A stretch of DNA of 64,000 nucleotides from contig NZ_QTJU01000001.1 of the NCBI RefSeq assembly GCF_003412455.1, forward strand, positions 930,001 through 994,000, read 5' to 3'. Under the pieces are notes generated by a model, which saw only the letters and a program-made list of their open reading frames with translations, ran no database searches and was not told the origin of the DNA. Shown here one piece after another: positions 60,304-64,000 of the stretch; the first letter of the stretch is position 1, and every line of letters starts with the position of its first letter. Position numbers and translations under genes: made by a program. Source of the stretch: Deminuibacter soli. GTDB taxonomy: Bacteria; Bacteroidota; Bacteroidia; Chitinophagales; Chitinophagaceae.

Positions 60304-63300
60304 TCAGAATCTGAAATTAAGTGCGAAATAGGGCAATACTCCTTCGTGCGAATAACCTATCGTTACGCGAAAAACTGCCATGCGTACAGGCGCTACATAC
60401 AAACCGCCGCCAACACCATTGTGCCATTGGCCCGAATGATCGTCTGTTGCCCATACGCGCCCAATATCATAAAAACCCAGCAAACCAAACTCACCGGGAA
60501 ACAGGTACGAGGTAAAATCAGTAAGTTTTACACGAATTTCCAGGTTATTGTAAGCCATATGTTTTCCTGCAAAGCGGTATTGCCGGTAACCAAGCAGGTT
60601 GCCCTGCCCGCCGAGGTACATGGATTGATAAAATGCCGCATGTCCCAAACCAATACCGCCGCCCAGCCTGTCGGCCAGCACAACAGACGATTTAGCATTC
60701 AGGCTTTTGTAAAATGCAAACTGCGGAACCAGCTGCGCATAATTTTTAGCATCCCCGCTGAAGCCTTTGTAGGCCCGCGCACGCACATCGATAAACACAC
60801 CCCAGGCAGGCAGCACTTTGTTGTTCCGGGTGTCGAGTATATACGCAGCTTCAATACCTGCATGCATTTTAGCGCGTGCAACTGATAAGCTGTCATAAGT
60901 GCCTATATCTCCCGGGTGCGTGGTAATAAATCTGTCCTCGTTATCAGCAGAATCGAGATCGTAAAACTGTACTGCCGGCCCAACGGATATGCTGCTTCTG
61001 TTGCTGCTGTTTCTCCAGCGTAACATGGCATTGGCCAGTATATTGGCAAAACGGGTGCGGTAATAACGGATGTAGTTGTCACCCGTTTTAATGAACGGCG
61101 TTTCATTGCCTTCCCCAAAAAAGTTAGATACATTGCTGGGTACCCGCGCATCGCCATGCAGCACAATATCGGCCTTACCTAGCGCATTCATCCACTCACC
61201 GGTGTATACTACGCGAAATGCCCCTGTGGCAAAAGCCACACCTGCCTGCAATTGCTGGCTGCTGGCATAAGGTGTTTTGCGGAAGCCCTGCTGAAAATGA
61301 ACAAAGCCCATTCCTGCTATAATACCATCATCCAGGTTATACCCTACCACCGGCAACGGAATGGTTTTATTATAGCGGTTGGTTTGCACAATAGCCAGGT
61401 TATCATCGCTGTTCGAGATATGTGTATGCACGGTTTGGGTATTGCCTTCCAGCACGGCATTGGTGCCGTCGTAAATGTTTATGTTGTGAAACCCGCCCGG
61501 AGCACCCTGTATTACATAATGCTTGGCTTCCCTGCTGCCTACTATGCGTACGGCAATGGGGGAGCTGCTTTTGTTAATTACTACACTGTCACTCCCTTCG
61601 CCCAGGAACACGCGTACCTCGCGGGTTATTTCGGGGTCGAGTATGCGGTTGTACAGTTCATCTTCAATTTTTCCTTTTTTGGATATTTTGTATACACCCA
61701 CCCATAACCGGCCGTTTGTGGTGTCGTTAATGTACACCAGCTCATTTTTATCGGAGGTTTGCACGTCTACAATCCTGCTCATAAACCGGTAGTAATCGCC
61801 CGAAGCGCGGGTCATATCATCGCGCCTGCTTTTCATCATGGCCAGTAACTGTGTATGGCGGATGGAATCTACCGCTTTGGGCATCCGCCGCAGGGCTGCT
61901 TCCAGCACCGAATCGGTGAACGAGGCCACAAAACGGAGGGTAATGTCCATCCACTGGCTGTAGCTGATGTTGTTTAAAAAACGGTCGTGCAGCGGCGCAC
62001 CCCAATACATCAGCTCGTTTACATTTTCCACCTTGTCCCTGAAACCCTGGAGGTACGGAGCTGCCCATTTACGCGAAACCAGTCGAGGTACCCTGCCCTG
62101 GTTGGTGTATAAAGCCTGGTCGCGGTCGCGCGGGATAGCGGTGTAAACCGAGCTGCCGTTTTTCCTGTGCTCCAGCCAGCGCCACTGGTCTTCGTGGCGG
62201 TCCCAGTCGGCCAGGTACATATCCAGCAGTTTATCGCGCAGAAAAGCTGGTTGGTTCACCGAATTATCATTGTCTTTCTGTACCGCTTTCAGCAGTTTAA
62301 CGGTGCTGATGCTGTTTCCGTAGGGTTCCCTTTCTTCAAACAGGCAAACCTGGCCTGCAAAATCCCTGCTATAGCTGCCCAGCGCCTTATCAGGCGCCAC
62401 ATATACTACCTGCGGGTTCGCATGTGGTACACCGGCTGCCTGGGCAAGTGCGGCAGTTGTTAAGGCAGAATAGGGGTGTGCAGCCGAAATGTTGTCCTGC
62501 ACCAGGTCTTTCGCAAAGGTTTGCTTCAATACATCGGGCAATGCGGCTTCGGGATTTTTCTGAATGGTACGCAATACCCATTCTTTCCCTTCCTTATCGC
62601 GCAGCCGCAGCGATTTGGTCTGGTGCCCGCCGCCACGCTGCAACGGCGTAAAACCTCCGTTGGTAACCGACAGTTTAAATACGGGCAGCATAGCCGGCGT
62701 ACTCCATTCCTTGCGGTAGTTTTCACCAAACATAGAACGGTGCCACCTGCTTACACTGTCATACGCCGCAAAAGGCGCCACACGCACGCTATCGGGGTAT
62801 GTGGCATTCAGCACAGCTTCTTCCTGCTCTTTCACTGCAACAAACGACTTAACCCAGCTGAATACCGGTTTTATTGTATCATTTTCAAAACTGTAGCAGG
62901 TTAAACGAACGGCATTATTGGCCAGCACATCGGCTGTTACATAGCCCTGGCTGCCTTGCGCAAACAAGGAATTCCTGCCTTTTTTTACGGTATTGGTTTT
63001 ACTGTCTGCACCACTGATCACCTGCAGCATATTGCCATTGATGAGCTGTAAGGTATGCTCGTGACCGGATACATGAATAATATTGGGGTAAGGCTTCATG
63101 GCATCTGAAAACCGTTTAATCATGTCTTTGTACAAAGGATGACGCAGGTCTTCCGGATTCGGGATAGCCACGCGGTACAATGGATACAGTGAACCCACAA
63201 CCGGCAGCGGCAGATACAGGTTTTTATTGATATCGGTAAAAGGGAACAGGTGCTGCCGCAGACTGAAATAACCGCCATGCGGGCCGTATGATTTAAACGG

Positions 63301-63939
63301 GTGGTGTGTGGCAAAGAAAATGACTTTGAACCTGTTTTTATACAGCAGGTCTTCCATACGGGCAATCACTTCATCTTTGGTGGTACATTCACAGCCGGCA
63401 TTATCTGACGGTTTGCCATAGGGAAACAGCCACCATTCAGAATCTGCCGCGATGATCACCACATTGTCGCCAATGGGTATTTCAACCGGGCCCGGGCAAC
63501 CATCGGGTGGCAGCAGCTTCAGCAATGAATCGCCCAGGCTTTCGAGGTAATCGCCCTGCCTTACAATTTTCGCGTACCCGTTTACGCCAGTCCCGTCCCA
63601 ATCGTGATTTCCCGGTACAAAATATACCGTTGCACCCTTGCTGCGCATGGGCTCAAACTGGGAGCGCAGTATGTTTTGTGTACCGTCCTGGCCACCGGCC
63701 TGCAAAGCCATGCCTTTGGGGTAAATATTGTCACCCAGGTAAACACTTACCGTTTTGCCGGGCAGCACATTAGCCGCAGCGTGACGTATCAATGCCTGCT
63801 GGCCGGCGTTTATTTCACCGGCGTCGCCCATGAGTATAATACGCTGCACCACACTGCTGTCTTGCGACAGGGCAGCCAATGGCAATAAAAGCAATGCAAA
63901 AAAGCCAATCCGTTTTAACCGTGCTATCATAGTAATCAA
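60304..63939 (-). CDS. Exported metallophosphoesterase fused to CotH-like segment and outer-membrane barrel
   Basis: This is a 1211-residue exported protein. A signal peptide ends near residue 25 (LAALSQ). Residues 33-330 form a calcineurin-like phosphoesterase with GDAG, GDNIYP, GNHDW, THHPF and SGHEH motifs for the two metals. Residues about 430-790 hold a domain of uncertain kind. Its motifs DWDRHEDQW near 573-581 and IPRDRDQAL near 598-606 resemble the catalytic and metal loops of CotH-type atypical kinases. From about 860 to the end lies a beta-barrel of the BamA/TamA surface-antigen type, ending in ALNFRF with the C-terminal phenylalanine required for outer-membrane insertion. The enzyme parts should face the periplasm. 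The next gene, at 60216, is an unrelated dehydrogenase. Confidence 0.88.
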   Translation of the reverse strand: MITMIARLKRIGFFALLLLPLAALSQDSSVVQRIILMGDAGEINAGQQALIRHAAANVLPGKTVSVYLGDNIYPKGMALQAGGQDGTQNILRSQFEPMRSKGATVYFVPGNHDWDGTGVNGYAKIVRQGDYLESLGDSLLKLLPPDGCPGPVEIPIGDNVVIIAADSEWWLFPYGKPSDNAGCECTTKDEVIARMEDLLYKNRFKVIFFATHHPFKSYGPHGGYFSLRQHLFPFTDINKNLYLPLPVVGSLYPLYRVAIPNPEDLRHPLYKDMIKRFSDAMKPYPNIIHVSGHEHTLQLINGNMLQVISGADSKTNTVKKGRNSLFAQGSQGYVTADVLANNAVRLTCYSFENDTIKPVFSWVKSFVAVKEQEEAVLNATYPDSVRVAPFAAYDSVSRWHRSMFGENYRKEWSTPAMLPVFKLSVTNGGFTPLQRGGGHQTKSLRLRDKEGKEWVLRTIQKNPEAALPDVLKQTFAKDLVQDNISAAHPYSALTTAALAQAAGVPHANPQVVYVAPDKALGSYSRDFAGQVCLFEEREPYGNSISTVKLLKAVQKDNDNSVNQPAFLRDKLLDMYLADWDRHEDQWRWLEHRKNGSSVYTAIPRDRDQALYTNQGRVPRLVSRKWAAPYLQGFRDKVENVNELMYWGAPLHDRFLNNISYSQWMDITLRFVASFTDSVLEAALRRMPKAVDSIRHTQLLAMMKSRRDDMTRASGDYYRFMSRIVDVQTSDKNELVYINDTTNGRLWVGVYKISKKGKIEDELYNRILDPEITREVRVFLGEGSDSVVINKSSSPIAVRIVGSREAKHYVIQGAPGGFHNINIYDGTNAVLEGNTQTVHTHISNSDDNLAIVQTNRYNKTIPLPVVGYNLDDGIIAGMGFVHFQQGFRKTPYASSQQLQAGVAFATGAFRVVYTGEWMNALGKADIVLHGDARVPSNVSNFFGEGNETPFIKTGDNYIRYYRTRFANILANAMLRWRNSSNRSSISVGPAVQFYDLDSADNEDRFITTHPGDIGTYDSLSVARAKMHAGIEAAYILDTRNNKVLPAWGVFIDVRARAYKGFSGDAKNYAQLVPQFAFYKSLNAKSSVVLADRLGGGIGLGHAAFYQSMYLGGQGNLLGYRQYRFAGKHMAYNNLEIRVKLTDFTSYLFPGEFGLLGFYDIGRVWATDDHSGQWHNGVGGGLYVAPVRMAVFRVTIGYSHEGVLPYFALNFRF

Positions 63940-64000
63940 TTCTTAAGGGGGAAATTCAGAGCCGGAAAGGGCATGTACAGCAGACAGGGATCTGTAAGGT

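Overview
The window looks like chromosomal DNA of a Bacteroidetes bacterium, most likely of the order Chitinophagales (Chitinophaga, Niastella and Filimonas-type organisms). Four things point there: a LytS/LytTR two-component pair, two giant secreted proteins with type IX secretion (T9SS) type A sorting domains, weak Shine-Dalgarno sequences, and a promoter fitting TTTG-N19-TAnnTTT(G/A). The genus is an inference. I saw no tRNA, rRNA, CRISPR array, transposase or phage gene.

Layout. Bases 3-2073 hold a LytS-type sensor kinase (open at the left edge) and a LytTR response regulator. Bases 2516-8622 (+) hold a surface-polysaccharide gene group: methyltransferase, membrane protein, 2OG-Fe(II) oxygenase, glycosyltransferase, a UbiA-type polyprenyl-phosphate pentosyltransferase candidate and a HAD-IB phosphatase. 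A foldable intergenic segment that could be an RNA lies between the last two. Bases 8806-14325 (-) encode a giant secreted esterase with PKD domains, a beta-helix and a T9SS domain. Bases 14783-26809 (-) look like one eleven-gene exopolysaccharide operon: receiver protein, initiating sugar transferase with a pseudo-receiver, two GT2 enzymes, AsnB-like amidotransferase, two GT4 enzymes, methyltransferase, Wzx-type flippase, GT14 and DUF707. Divergently, bases 27126-42394 (+) encode a GT2 enzyme, a second giant esterase with Fn3, PA14 and T9SS domains, two acyltransferases, a Wzc-like co-polymerase, a 32-residue membrane peptide, a Wzy-type polymerase/ligase and a short TolC-like outer-membrane protein. 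Together these supply initiation, assembly, flipping, polymerisation and probably export of an acylated polysaccharide. Each giant protein carries an alpha/beta-hydrolase that could act on that product at the cell surface.

Bases 42547-44992 (+) hold a small secreted or membrane protein and transketolase. Bases 45046-51195 (-) hold two tandem TldD/TldE protease pairs separated by a terminator. Both TldD proteins have Tat-like N-termini. Bases 51259-58517 (-) hold a MoxR-DUF58-BatA-type membrane operon, with a divergent DUF4159 gene at 58723. The right end holds a short-chain dehydrogenase and a 1211-residue exported protein joining a metallophosphoesterase, a CotH-like segment and an outer-membrane barrel.

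Most intergenic gaps are short. Several transcription units end in clear hairpin terminators, some of them bidirectional between convergent genes.
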